A stretch of DNA of 64,000 bases, from contig NZ_FQWW01000012.1 in NCBI RefSeq assembly GCF_900129795.1, forward strand, positions 62,001 to 126,000, read 5' to 3'. A model generated the notes under the pieces. That model saw only the letters and a list, made by a program, of their open reading frames with translations. It was not told where the DNA came from and ran no database searches. The DNA is from Flavobacterium sp. CF108 (lineage in GTDB: Bacteria; Bacteroidota; Bacteroidia; Flavobacteriales; Flavobacteriaceae). Below are positions 7,664-17,700 of the stretch, piece after piece. The translations under genes and the position numbers were made by a program. Positions within the stretch are counted from its first letter, which is position 1. The number at the start of each line of letters is the position of its first letter.

Positions 7664-8215
7664 ATGGCAGATAATAATGTGAAAAAATGGTATGTGGTTA
7701 GAGCAGTAAGCGGCCAGGAAAATAAGGTAAAAGCTTACATCGAAACCGAGATTGCCAGACTAGGGATGGAGGATTATGTTTCCCAGGTTTTAGTGCCTAC
7801 TGAAAAAGTAGTTACTGTAAAAGAGGGAAAAAAGATGTCTAAGGATAAAGTATATTTTCCTGGATACGTTATGATTGAAGCTAACTTAGTTGGTGAGATA
7901 CCTCATATTATTAAATCTATTACAAGTGTAATTGGTTTCTTAGGTGAGATTAAAGGAGGAGAACCTGTTCCTTTGAGATTATCTGAGGTAAATCGTATGT
8001 TAGGTAAGGTAGATGAGTTAGCTGTAAATACAGATACTCGTGCTATTCCTTTCAGCTTAGGTGAAACAGTAAAAGTGATCGATGGTCCTTTTAATGGTTT
8101 CAATGGTACGGTTGAAAAAATCAATGAAGAAAAGCGTAAACTTGAAGTAATGGTTAAGATTTTCGGAAGAAAAACTCCATTAGAATTGAGCTTTATGCAA
8201 GTTGAAAAAGTATAA
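7664..8215 (+). CDS. nusG: transcription termination/antitermination factor NusG
   Basis: A 183-residue protein. A GTG at 7661 precedes this ATG by one codon; the ATG at 7664 (MADNNVKKWYVVRAVSGQE) fits the family. An N-terminal NGN domain (WYVVRAVSGQENKVKAYIE) is followed by the C-terminal KOW domain (VKVIDGPFNGFNGTVEKIN). It binds RNA polymerase and links it to ribosomes or Rho. It starts 10 bases after secE, so the two are in one operon. Confidence 0.96.
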   Translation: MADNNVKKWYVVRAVSGQENKVKAYIETEIARLGMEDYVSQVLVPTEKVVTVKEGKKMSKDKVYFPGYVMIEANLVGEIPHIIKSITSVIGFLGEIKGGEPVPLRLSEVNRMLGKVDELAVNTDTRAIPFSLGETVKVIDGPFNGFNGTVEKINEEKRKLEVMVKIFGRKTPLELSFMQVEKV

Positions 8216-8236
8216 TTTTTTGTTACATATAATATC

Positions 8237-8266
8237 TATCACAATCGCTTCCAATTGATTGTGATA
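8237..8266 (+). promoter_or_regulatory. leader hairpin upstream of rplK
   Basis: A perfect 10-base stem, TATCACAATC (8237-8246) with GATTGTGATA (8257-8266), loop of 10 bases, ends 15 bases before the rplK ATG. By analogy with known L1-regulated L11-L1 operons it may be an L1 binding site; attenuation between nusG and rplK is the alternative. Function inferred. Confidence 0.55.
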
Positions 8267-8281
8267 TTAAATTTTTTAAAA

Positions 8282-8719
8282 ATGGCTAAAGAAATTAGTA
8301 AGGTAGTTAAACTACAAGTTAAGGGAGGTGCTGCGAACCCGTCGCCACCGGTTGGACCTGCTTTAGGAGCTGCTGGGGTTAATATCATGGAGTTCTGTAA
8401 GCAATTTAATGCTAGAACTCAGGATAAACCTGGCAAAATTTGTCCAGTGCAAATCACTGTGTACAAAGACAAATCATTCGATTTTGTTGTTAAGACTCCT
8501 CCAGCAGCAGTTCAGTTAATGGAAGCTGCAAAGCTAAAATCTGGTTCTGGTGAGCCTAATCGTAAAAAAGTAGCTAGTGTTACTTGGGAACAAATTAGAG
8601 CTATTGCTGAAGACAAAATGCCTGACTTAAATGCTTTTACAGTAGAAAAAGCAATGAGTATGGTTGCTGGAACAGCTAGATCTATGGGTATAACTGTATC
8701 AGGAGATGCTCCTTTTTAA
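8282..8719 (+). CDS. rplK: 50S ribosomal protein uL11
   Basis: 145 residues. The ATG at 8282 (MAKEISKVVKLQVKGGAANP) is chosen over an upstream in-frame start that would run through the leader hairpin. It shows the uL11 hallmark PSPPVGPALGAAGVNIMEFC and the C-terminal rRNA-binding region ending GTARSMGITVSGDAPF. It forms the GTPase-associated centre of the 50S subunit. It is followed by rplA after 13 bases. Confidence 0.97.
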   Translation: MAKEISKVVKLQVKGGAANPSPPVGPALGAAGVNIMEFCKQFNARTQDKPGKICPVQITVYKDKSFDFVVKTPPAAVQLMEAAKLKSGSGEPNRKKVASVTWEQIRAIAEDKMPDLNAFTVEKAMSMVAGTARSMGITVSGDAPF

Positions 8720-8732
8720 TTAAGAAAAAGAC

Positions 8733-9422
8733 ATGGCAAAATTAACAAAAAAGCAAAAAGAGGCTGCTTCAAAAATTGAAAAGAACAAATTATACTCTCT
8801 AAAAGATGCTGCGGCATTATTGAAAGTTGTTGCTTCTGCAAAATTTGATGAGTCTGTTGATATCGCAGTGCGTTTGGGTGTTGATCCAAGAAAAGCGAAT
8901 CAAATGGTAAGAGGTGTGGTAACTTTACCTCACGGAACAGGAAAGGATGTTAAAGTATTAGCATTGGTTACTCCAGATAAAGAGGCTGAAGCAAGAGAAG
9001 CTGGAGCAGATCACGTTGGTCTTGATGATTACTTACAAAAAATTAAAGATGGTTGGACAGATGTTGATGTTATCATCACTATGCCGGCTGTTATGGGTAA
9101 ATTAGGTCCATTAGGTCGTATTTTAGGACCTAGAGGTTTAATGCCAAACCCTAAAACAGGTACTGTAACTATGGATGTTGCAAAAGCTGTTCAAGAGGTT
9201 AAAGCTGGTAAAATTGACTTTAAAGTTGATAAAACTGGTATCGTTCACGCAGGAATTGGTAAAGTTTCTTTTGGAGCTGAGCAAATTGTTGACAACGCAC
9301 ACGAAATTATTCAAACATTAATAAAACTTAAACCAACTGCTGCTAAAGGTACATACATTAAAGGTATTCACCTTACAAGCACAATGAGTCCTGCTATTGC
9401 ATTAGACCCAAAAGCAGTATAA
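8733..9422 (+). CDS. rplA: 50S ribosomal protein uL1
   Basis: A 229-residue protein of normal length. It contains the uL1 signatures VRLGVDPRKANQMVRGVVTL, GPLGRILGPRGLMPNPKTGT and the C-terminal GTYIKGIHLTSTMSPAI. It forms the L1 stalk that escorts deacylated tRNA out of the E site, and in many bacteria it represses its own L11-L1 mRNA. It starts 13 bases after rplK. Confidence 0.97.
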   Translation: MAKLTKKQKEAASKIEKNKLYSLKDAAALLKVVASAKFDESVDIAVRLGVDPRKANQMVRGVVTLPHGTGKDVKVLALVTPDKEAEAREAGADHVGLDDYLQKIKDGWTDVDVIITMPAVMGKLGPLGRILGPRGLMPNPKTGTVTMDVAKAVQEVKAGKIDFKVDKTGIVHAGIGKVSFGAEQIVDNAHEIIQTLIKLKPTAAKGTYIKGIHLTSTMSPAIALDPKAV

Positions 9423-9444
9423 TTGGTAGTTAAAAATTTTTAGT

Positions 9445-9945
9445 ATGACTAGAGAAGAAAAATCAATCGCGATTGAAAATTTAACTGCGCAGTTAGCTGG
9501 TACAAATATCATTTATGTATCTGATATTTCTGGTTTAAACGCAGAAACAACTTCAAGCTTACGTAGAGCTTGCTTTAAAGCAGGTATCAAATTAGAAGTT
9601 GTAAAGAACACTTTGCTTGCAAAAGCAATGGAAGCTTCTTCTACTGATTATGGTGACTTACCTTCAGTTTTGACTGGTAATAGTGCTATTTTCATTTCTG
9701 ATGTAGCTAATGCTCCTGGAAAAATCATTAAAGATTTCCGTAAGAAATCTGATAAACCAGTTTTAAAAGGTGCTTTCATTAATAATGAAGTTTATATTGG
9801 TGATAACCAATTAGATGCACTAGCAACTATCAAGTCTAAAGAAGAGTTAATTGGAGAAATCATTGGATTATTACAATCTCCAGCTCAAAGAATTATTTCT
9901 GCTTTACAAAACAAATTCGCAGGAAGCGAAGAAGTTGAAGCATAA
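9445..9945 (+). CDS. rplJ: 50S ribosomal protein uL10
   Basis: A 166-residue stalk-base protein. The N-terminal half is well conserved (MTREEKSIAIENLTAQLAGT, then VVKNTLLAKAM). The C-terminal helix (IIGLLQSPAQRIISALQNKF) binds bL12 dimers. It lies only 22 bases after rplA, so there is no room for a long L10 leader of the E. coli kind. It is followed by an intercistronic hairpin and rplL. Confidence 0.96.
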   Translation: MTREEKSIAIENLTAQLAGTNIIYVSDISGLNAETTSSLRRACFKAGIKLEVVKNTLLAKAMEASSTDYGDLPSVLTGNSAIFISDVANAPGKIIKDFRKKSDKPVLKGAFINNEVYIGDNQLDALATIKSKEELIGEIIGLLQSPAQRIISALQNKFAGSEEVEA

Positions 9946-9951
9946 TAATCA

Positions 9952-9980
9952 AAGCAGGGAAGCTTGCTTCCTTGTTGCTT
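9952..9980 (+). promoter_or_regulatory. intercistronic hairpin rplJ-rplL
   Basis: GGAAGC/GCTTCC around a TT loop, extended outward by AAGCA/TGCTT, lies 6 bases after the rplJ stop. There is no T-tract, so it is more likely an RNA processing or stability element than a terminator. It could help raise bL12 output relative to uL10 (inference). Confidence 0.5.
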
Positions 9981-10036
9981 AATTAGCGCACAATAAATAA
10001 ATTATATTTTTACAAATCATTTTAAACGATAGAAAA

Positions 10037-10408
10037 ATGGCAGATTTGAAACAATTCGCAGAACAATTAGTTAACTTAACAGTTAAAGAAGTTAACGAAT
10101 TAGCAACAATATTAAAAGACGAGTATGGTATCGAGCCTGCTGCTGCAGCTGTAGTAGTTGCTGCTGGTGGTGGAGAAGGTGCTGCTGAAGAAGCACAAAC
10201 TGAATTTACAGTTGTATTAAAAGAAGCTGGTGCTTCTAAATTAGCAGTTGTAAAATTAGTTAAAGAACTTACAGGTTTAGGTTTGAAAGAAGCTAAAGAT
10301 GTAGTTGACGGAGCTCCAAGTAACGTTAAAGAAGGTGTTTCTAAAGAAGAGGCTGAAGGTCTTAAAAAATCATTAGAAGAAGCTGGAGCTGTAGTTGAGC
10401 TTAAATAA
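10037..10408 (+). CDS. rplL: 50S ribosomal protein bL7/bL12
   Basis: A 123-residue acidic protein. The N-terminal dimerisation helix (LKQFAEQLVNLTVKEVNELA) is followed by an Ala/Gly-rich hinge, with a run of AAAVVVAAGGGEGAA, and the factor-binding C-terminal domain (KLAVVKLVKELTGLGLKEAK). It is present in multiple copies on the ribosomal stalk. A strong hairpin follows before rpoB. Confidence 0.97.
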   Translation: MADLKQFAEQLVNLTVKEVNELATILKDEYGIEPAAAAVVVAAGGGEGAAEEAQTEFTVVLKEAGASKLAVVKLVKELTGLGLKEAKDVVDGAPSNVKEGVSKEEAEGLKKSLEEAGAVVELK

Positions 10409-10430
10409 TTCAACTCAGTTTTAAGAACTA

Positions 10431-10473
10431 GGTTTAGGTCCTGAGTTAACACTCAAAGGCCTAAACCATTTTT
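10431..10473 (+). terminator. attenuator/partial terminator rplL-rpoB
   Basis: GGTTTAGG (10431-10438) pairs with CCTAAACC (10460-10467). An inner TGAGT-TAAC-ACTCA stem sits inside, and ATTTTT follows. It is positioned like the known rplL-rpoB attenuator of other bacteria, which passes only part of the ribosomal-protein transcripts into rpoB. Confidence 0.7.
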
Positions 10474-10673
10474 CGTATAATAAAATACATTAAATTTTAT
10501 TATCAAATAGTTTAAAATACGAAAAAGTTTTTGATCAATACGAAGAAAAAAAATGAAACTGATTTTATCTGTTTATTTTTAAAGATGTATTGATTTTAAA
10601 AAGAAAGTATAAACTAAGCACTGTGTTTTTACACAAAAAAATTACTTTTTTTTAATCAAAATTTTGTCCATTG

Positions 10674-13600
10674 ATGATAACAAATCAGACTGAAAGATTG
10701 AATTTTGCCTCTACAAAAAATATCCCTGACTATCCGGATTTCCTAGATGTTCAGGTTAAATCTTTTAAAGATTTCTTCCAATTAGAAACGAAATCTGACG
10801 AAAGAGGCAACGAAGGGTTATACAATACCTTCATGGAAAACTTCCCAATTACAGATACAAGAAACAACTTTGTATTGGAATTCCTAGATTATTTTGTTGA
10901 TCCGCCACGTTATACAATTCAAGAATGTATAGAGAGAGGTCTTACTTATAGTGTGCCTTTAAAAGCCAGGTTAAAACTATACTGTACAGATCCAGAACAC
11001 GAAGATTTTGAAACAATTGTGCAAGATGTATATCTTGGAACAATACCTTATATGACTCCTAGCGGTACTTTTGTAATCAATGGTGCTGAGCGTGTAGTAG
11101 TATCACAATTACACCGTTCTCCTGGGGTTTTCTTTGGACAGTCATTCCACGCAAATGGAACTAAACTTTATTCTGCAAGAGTAATTCCTTTTAAAGGATC
11201 TTGGATAGAATTCTCTACAGATATTAACAGCGTAATGTACGCTTATATCGATAGAAAGAAAAAATTACCTGTAACAACTTTATTCCGTGCTATCGGTTTC
11301 GAAAGAGATAAGGATATCCTTGAAATTTTCGACTTAGCAGAAGAAATTAAAGTTTCTAAAACTGGTATTAAGAAATATATTGGAAGAAGACTTGCTGCAC
11401 GTGTATTGAATACATGGCACGAGGATTTCGTTGACGAGGATACTGGTGAGGTAGTTTCTATCGAACGTAACGAAATTATCCTTGATCGTGATACAATTAT
11501 CGACAAAGATAATGTTGAAGAAATCATCGATTCTAACGTTAAATCTATTTTGTTACACAAAGAGGATAACAATCAAGCAGATTATGCTATTATCCACAAC
11601 ACGTTACAAAAAGATCCAACAAACTCTGAAAAAGAAGCTGTAGAGCACATTTACCGTCAGCTGCGTAACGCTGAACCGCCTGATGAGGAAACTGCTCGTG
11701 GTATTATAGATAAATTGTTCTTCTCTGATCAACGTTATAACTTAGGTGAAGTTGGTCGTTACAGAATGAACAAAAAACTTGGTTTAGATATCCCAATGGA
11801 AAAGCAAGTGCTTACCAAAGAAGATATCATTACCATTGTAAAATATTTGATTGAATTGATCAACTCTAAAGCAGAGATTGATGATATTGATCACTTATCA
11901 AACCGTCGTGTTAGAACAGTTGGTGAACAATTGTCTCAACAATTCGGTGTAGGTTTAGCACGTATGGCTAGAACTATTAGAGAGCGTATGAACGTTAGAG
12001 ATAACGAGGTGTTTACACCAATTGATTTGATTAATGCTAAAACATTATCATCAGTTATCAACTCTTTCTTTGGTACTAACCAGTTATCTCAATTTATGGA
12101 TCAAACGAATCCACTTGCTGAGATTACGCACAAAAGAAGACTTTCTGCACTAGGACCAGGTGGACTTTCGAGAGAGAGAGCTGGTTTCGAGGTTCGTGAC
12201 GTTCACTATACACACTATGGTCGTTTATGTCCGATTGAAACTCCTGAGGGACCAAACATTGGTTTGATTTCATCTCTTGGTGTTTATGCAAAAGTAAACG
12301 GAATGGGATTCATCGAAACTCCATACCGTAAAGTAACTAATGGTGTAGTTGATTTAGAAAGTACTCCAATTTACTTAAGTGCTGAAGAAGAAGAAGGTAA
12401 AATGATTGCTCAGGCAAACATTGAAATGGATGAAACTGGTAAAATTACAGCTAGCAATGTTATTGCTCGTGAGGAAGGTGACTTCCCGGTTGTTGAACCA
12501 TCTGTAGTTCATTATACAGACGTTGCTCCTAACCAGATTGCATCGATTTCTGCGTCATTGATTCCTTTCTTGGAGCATGATGATGCGAACCGTGCGTTGA
12601 TGGGATCAAACATGATGCGTCAGGCAGTTCCTTTGATCCGTCCTGAAGCACCAATTGTAGGTACAGGTTTAGAGCGTCAGGTAGCTTCAGATTCAAGAGT
12701 ATTAATCAATGCTGAAGGGCATGGAACTGTTGAATATGTTGATGCTAATATCATTACTATTAAATATGATCGTACAGAAGACGAGAGAATGGTTAGTTTT
12801 GATGCTGATGAAAAAACATACAACCTAATTAAATTTAGAAAAACCAATCAAGGTACAAGTATCAACTTGAAACCTATCGTAAGAAAAGGTGACAGAGTTA
12901 TTCCTGGACAAGTATTATCAGAAGGTTATGCTACTCAAAATGGAGAATTAGCTTTAGGTAGAAACTTAAAAGTTGCGTTCATGCCATGGAAAGGGTACAA
13001 CTTCGAGGATGCGATTGTAATTTCTGAAAAAGTAGTTCGTGATGATATTTTTACATCTATCCACGTTGATGATTATTCATTAGAGGTTAGAGATACTAAG
13101 TTAGGAAACGAAGAGTTAACAAACGATATTCCTAACGTTTCTGAAGAAGCTACTAAAGATTTAGATGAAAACGGTATGATTAGAATTGGAGCAGAGGTTA
13201 AACCTGGCGACATTCTAATCGGAAAAATTACACCAAAAGGAGAATCAGATCCTACTCCAGAGGAGAAATTGCTTCGTGCAATCTTCGGGGATAAAGCAGG
13301 TGATGTAAAAGATGCTTCATTAAAAGCTTCTCCATCTTTACATGGTGTAGTTCTTGACAAAAAATTATTTGCAAGAGCCGTAAAAGATAAACGTAAACGT
13401 ACTCAAGATAAAGATGCTTTAGGCGCTTTAGAAATGGAATTCGAAACTAAATTTGTTGAATTAAAAGACAGATTGGTTGAAAAATTATTCTTGATCGTTA
13501 ACGGAAAAACATCTCAAGGTGTAATGAATGATTTGGGTGAAGAAGTTTTACCAAAAGGTAAAAAATATACTCAAAAAATGCTTTACGCAGTAGAAGATTT

Positions 13601-14486
13601 TGCTCACTTAAGCAAAGGTCAATGGGTTGCTGATGACGCTACAAATAAAATGGTTAATGATTTAATTCATAACTATAAAATTAAGCTGAACGACTTACAA
13701 GGATCTTTAAGAAGAGAAAAATTCACTATTACAGTTGGAGATGAATTACCATCTGGAATCTTGAAATTGGCGAAAATTTATATCGCTAAAAAGCGTAAGT
13801 TGAAAGTAGGGGATAAAATGGCAGGACGTCACGGTAACAAAGGTATTGTTGCAAGAATCGTTCGTCATGAAGATATGCCTTTCTTAGAAGATGGAACACC
13901 GGTAGATATCGTATTGAATCCACTTGGGGTACCTTCACGTATGAACATTGGTCAGATTTATGAGACTGTTCTTGGATGGGCTGGTATGAACTTGGGTAGA
14001 AAATTTGCTACTCCAATTTTTGACGGTGCTTCTCTTGACGAAATCAATGCTTTGACTGATGAGGCTAACGTACCACGTTTTGGGCATACATACCTTTATG
14101 ATGGTGGAACTGGAGAGCGTTTTGCACAAAAAGCAACTGTGGGTGTAATTTACATGCTTAAATTAGGACACATGGTTGATGATAAGATGCACGCACGTTC
14201 TATCGGACCATACTCATTGATTACGCAGCAGCCACTTGGAGGTAAAGCTCAATTTGGAGGTCAGCGTTTTGGAGAGATGGAGGTTTGGGCGCTTGAGGCT
14301 TATGGAGCTTCTAGTACTTTACGTGAAATCTTAACTGTTAAGTCTGATGACGTTATTGGTAGAGCTAAAACTTACGAAGCTATCGTTAAGGGTGAAACTA
14401 TGCCAGAACCAGGTTTACCAGAATCATTCAATGTATTAATGCACGAATTGAAAGGTCTAGGTTTAGATCTTCGTTTGGAAGAATAA
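10674..14486 (+). CDS. rpoB: DNA-directed RNA polymerase subunit beta
   Basis: A 1270-residue subunit. The ATG at 10674 (MITNQTERLNFASTKNIPDY) is preferred to a TTG one codon earlier. The rifampicin-pocket region is visible, with FFGTNQLSQFMDQTNPLAEI and THKRRLSALGPGGLSRERAG, as are GRLCPIETPEGPNIGLI and the C-terminal GGQRFGEMEVWALEAYGA. The Gln, Asp and His residues of the rifampicin cluster look wild-type. A 265-base gap with a hairpin separates it from rplL. Confidence 0.98.
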   Translation: MITNQTERLNFASTKNIPDYPDFLDVQVKSFKDFFQLETKSDERGNEGLYNTFMENFPITDTRNNFVLEFLDYFVDPPRYTIQECIERGLTYSVPLKARLKLYCTDPEHEDFETIVQDVYLGTIPYMTPSGTFVINGAERVVVSQLHRSPGVFFGQSFHANGTKLYSARVIPFKGSWIEFSTDINSVMYAYIDRKKKLPVTTLFRAIGFERDKDILEIFDLAEEIKVSKTGIKKYIGRRLAARVLNTWHEDFVDEDTGEVVSIERNEIILDRDTIIDKDNVEEIIDSNVKSILLHKEDNNQADYAIIHNTLQKDPTNSEKEAVEHIYRQLRNAEPPDEETARGIIDKLFFSDQRYNLGEVGRYRMNKKLGLDIPMEKQVLTKEDIITIVKYLIELINSKAEIDDIDHLSNRRVRTVGEQLSQQFGVGLARMARTIRERMNVRDNEVFTPIDLINAKTLSSVINSFFGTNQLSQFMDQTNPLAEITHKRRLSALGPGGLSRERAGFEVRDVHYTHYGRLCPIETPEGPNIGLISSLGVYAKVNGMGFIETPYRKVTNGVVDLESTPIYLSAEEEEGKMIAQANIEMDETGKITASNVIAREEGDFPVVEPSVVHYTDVAPNQIASISASLIPFLEHDDANRALMGSNMMRQAVPLIRPEAPIVGTGLERQVASDSRVLINAEGHGTVEYVDANIITIKYDRTEDERMVSFDADEKTYNLIKFRKTNQGTSINLKPIVRKGDRVIPGQVLSEGYATQNGELALGRNLKVAFMPWKGYNFEDAIVISEKVVRDDIFTSIHVDDYSLEVRDTKLGNEELTNDIPNVSEEATKDLDENGMIRIGAEVKPGDILIGKITPKGESDPTPEEKLLRAIFGDKAGDVKDASLKASPSLHGVVLDKKLFARAVKDKRKRTQDKDALGALEMEFETKFVELKDRLVEKLFLIVNGKTSQGVMNDLGEEVLPKGKKYTQKMLYAVEDFAHLSKGQWVADDATNKMVNDLIHNYKIKLNDLQGSLRREKFTITVGDELPSGILKLAKIYIAKKRKLKVGDKMAGRHGNKGIVARIVRHEDMPFLEDGTPVDIVLNPLGVPSRMNIGQIYETVLGWAGMNLGRKFATPIFDGASLDEINALTDEANVPRFGHTYLYDGGTGERFAQKATVGVIYMLKLGHMVDDKMHARSIGPYSLITQQPLGGKAQFGGQRFGEMEVWALEAYGASSTLREILTVKSDDVIGRAKTYEAIVKGETMPEPGLPESFNVLMHELKGLGLDLRLEE

Positions 14487-14770
14487 AAATAATTTTCAGT
14501 GATAGTCTCAGTATTCGACGTAAATCGAAACTGAGACTTAAGCTGTTTACTAAAGTTTAAGTTTTTAAGATTTATACCCGTAACCCGTTCCGATTTTTTA
14601 TAATAATGCAAGGCATTTTATAACTAGCGCTTCAAACTAAGTTTGAAGTTTAGAGAAGTAACTCGTGGTAAGCGTAATGATTTAACTCTTTTTAAAAGGG
14701 AACTTTTTTAAAGATGTAGATTGTGAATCTAAATCAATTTTTAATAGCAAGTAAATCAATAGTAAAAACT
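14487..14770 (+). other. rpoB-rpoC spacer with two hairpins
   Basis: This 284-base non-coding spacer is long for rpoB-rpoC. GTCTCAGT (14505-14512) pairs with ACTGAGAC (14530-14537), with inner TTCGA/TCGAA, and no T-run follows. A second inverted repeat is CTTCAAACT/AGTTTGAAG (14630-14648). No ORF of convincing size and no promoter consensus were seen. It may hold a processing site or a regulatory leader for rpoC. Confidence 0.6.
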
Positions 14771-17700
14771 ATGATGAATAATAGAAATAATAAAGATAAG
14801 AATCCAATTAAAAGATTTAACAAAATCTCTATTGGATTGGCTTCGCCAGAATCTATCTTGAAAGAATCAAGAGGAGAGGTTTTAAAGCCAGAAACAATCA
14901 ACTACAGAACTCACAAACCAGAACGTGACGGACTTTTCTGCGAAAGAATCTTCGGACCTGTTAAGGATTTTGAATGTGCTTGTGGTAAATATAAAAGAAT
15001 TCGTTACAAAGGTATCATTTGTGACCGTTGTGGTGTTGAAGTTACTGAGAAAAAAGTACGTCGTGATAGAGTAGGACACATCAACCTTGTTGTGCCAATT
15101 GCTCATATCTGGTACTTCCGTTCTCTTCCAAACAAAATTGGTTATATCCTTGGTCTTCCATCTAAGAAATTAGATATGATCATTTACTACGAAAGATACG
15201 TAGTAATCCAGGCTGGTATTGCTAAAAATGCAGATGGAGAATCTTTACAAAGACTAGATTTCTTAACTGAAGAAGAATATTTAAATATTTTAGATACTCT
15301 TCCGCAGGAAAACCAATATTTAGATGATTTAGATCCAAATAAATTTGTTGCCAAAATGGGAGCAGAGTGTATTATGGATTTATTGGCTCGTATTGACTTA
15401 GATGCTTTATCTTATGAATTAAGACACAGCGCTAACAACGAAACATCTAAACAACGTAAAACTGAAGCTTTAAAAAGATTACAAGTTGTTGAGTCTTTCC
15501 GTGAGTCTAACGAAAACCGCGAAAACCGTCCAGAATGGATGATCATGAAAGTGGTTCCAGTTATCCCGCCAGAATTACGTCCGCTTGTGCCGCTTGATGG
15601 AGGTCGTTTTGCAACTTCAGATTTGAACGACTTATACCGTCGTGTAATCATCCGTAACAACCGTTTGAAAAGATTAATGGAGATTAAAGCTCCAGAAGTT
15701 ATCTTAAGAAACGAAAAACGTATGTTACAAGAATCTGTAGATTCATTATTTGATAACACTCGTAAAGCTTCTGCTGTTAAAACAGAATCTAACAGACCAT
15801 TAAAATCATTATCTGACTCATTAAAAGGTAAGCAAGGACGTTTCCGTCAAAACTTACTTGGAAAACGTGTGGATTATTCTGCTCGTTCGGTAATTGTTGT
15901 TGGTCCTGAGTTAAAATTATTCGAATGCGGATTGCCAAAAGATATGGCTTCTGAGTTATACAAACCTTTCGTTATCCGTAAATTGATTGAAAGAGGTATT
16001 GTTAAAACAGTAAAATCTGCTAAGAAAATTATTGATAAAAAAGAGCCGGTAGTTTGGGATATTCTAGAAAATGTAATTAAAGGACACCCAGTATTACTGA
16101 ACCGTGCTCCTACTTTGCACAGACTTGGTATTCAGGCTTTCCAGCCAAAATTAATTGAAGGAAAAGCGATCCAGTTACACCCATTAGTTTGTACGGCTTT
16201 CAACGCCGATTTCGACGGGGATCAGATGGCGGTTCACTTACCTTTAGGACCAGAAGCTATTTTAGAGGCTCAATTATTAATGTTGGCTTCTCACAATATC
16301 TTGAACCCTGCAAATGGAGCTCCTATTACGGTACCATCTCAGGACATGGTCTTGGGTCTATATTATATGACCAAAGAACGTATTTCTACAGAAGATCACA
16401 TTATTTTAGGTCAGGATTTGACTTTCTATTCTGCTGAAGAAGTAAACATTGCATTAAACGAAGGAAGATTAGAATTGAATGCTCGTGTGAAAATTAGAGC
16501 AAAAGATTTTAATGACGCTGGAGAATTAGTGTTTAAAATTATTCAAACAACTGCAGGACGTGTATTATTTAATGAAGTAGTACCTGAAGCAGCTGGATAT
16601 ATCAATGATGTATTGACTAAGAAAAACCTTAGAGATATTATCGGACACATTTTAAGTGTGACTGATGTACCTACAACGGCTGCTTTCTTGGATAATATGA
16701 AAGATATGGGGTATAAATTCGCATTTAGAGGAGGTTTATCATTCTCTTTAGGTGATATTAGAATTCCAGAGCAAAAAACAAAATTAATTGCAGATGCCAG
16801 AGAGCAAGTTGAAGGTATTTCTGTGAATTATAATATGGGTCTTATTACGAATAACGAACGTTACAACCAAGTTATTGACGTATGGACTTCAGCAAATGCT
16901 CAGTTAACAGAATTAGCAATGAAAAATATTAGAGAAGACCAACAAGGTTTCAACTCTGTATATATGATGCTTGACTCTGGGGCGAGGGGTTCTAAGGAAC
17001 AGATTCGTCAGTTAACTGGTATGCGTGGTTTGATGGCTAAGCCTAAAAAATCTACTGCTGGTGGTGGTGAGATTATTGAAAACCCGATTCTTTCTAACTT
17101 TAAGGAAGGTCTTTCGATTCTTGAGTACTTTATTTCTACTCACGGTGCTCGTAAAGGACTTGCGGATACGGCTCTTAAAACGGCCGATGCTGGATACTTA
17201 ACAAGAAGGCTTCATGACGTTTCTCAAGATGTTATTGTTAACATCGAAGATTGTGGAACTTTAAGAGGTGTTGAAGTTTCTGCATTGAAGAAAAATGAGG
17301 AAATCGTTGAGTCATTAGGAGAAAGAATTTTAGGACGTGTTGCATTGCAAGATGTTATAAACCCGCTTACTAATGAAGTAATGGTTCAATCTGGACAGCA
17401 AATTACTGAAGCAATTATGAGAACTATAGAAGCTTCTCCAATTGAAAAAGTAGAGGTTAGATCTCCATTAACTTGTGAAGCTTTAAAAGGTATTTGTGCT
17501 AAATGTTACGGTAGAAACTTAGCTACTGGTAAAATGACACAAAGAGGTGAAGCAGTTGGAGTTATTGCAGCTCAGTCTATTGGTGAGCCAGGTACACAGT
17601 TAACACTTCGTACGTTCCACGTTGGAGGGGTTGCTGGAGGTATTTCTGAAGAATCTAGTATTGTTACAAGATTCAACGGTAGACTTGAGATTGAAGATTT

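Noticed and set aside
9979..10452. A 157-codon minus-strand frame over rplL
   Set aside because: Complement of a strongly coding, Ala/Glu-rich gene; a classic shadow.
14723..14770. GTG start of rpoC 16 codons upstream
   Set aside because: The extra residues do not fit the family's N-terminus, and two ATG codons at 14771 and 14774 do.
16189..16437. An 82-codon frame inside rpoC
   Set aside because: It lies in a shifted frame over the catalytic core of rpoC and has a composition expected of a shadow frame.
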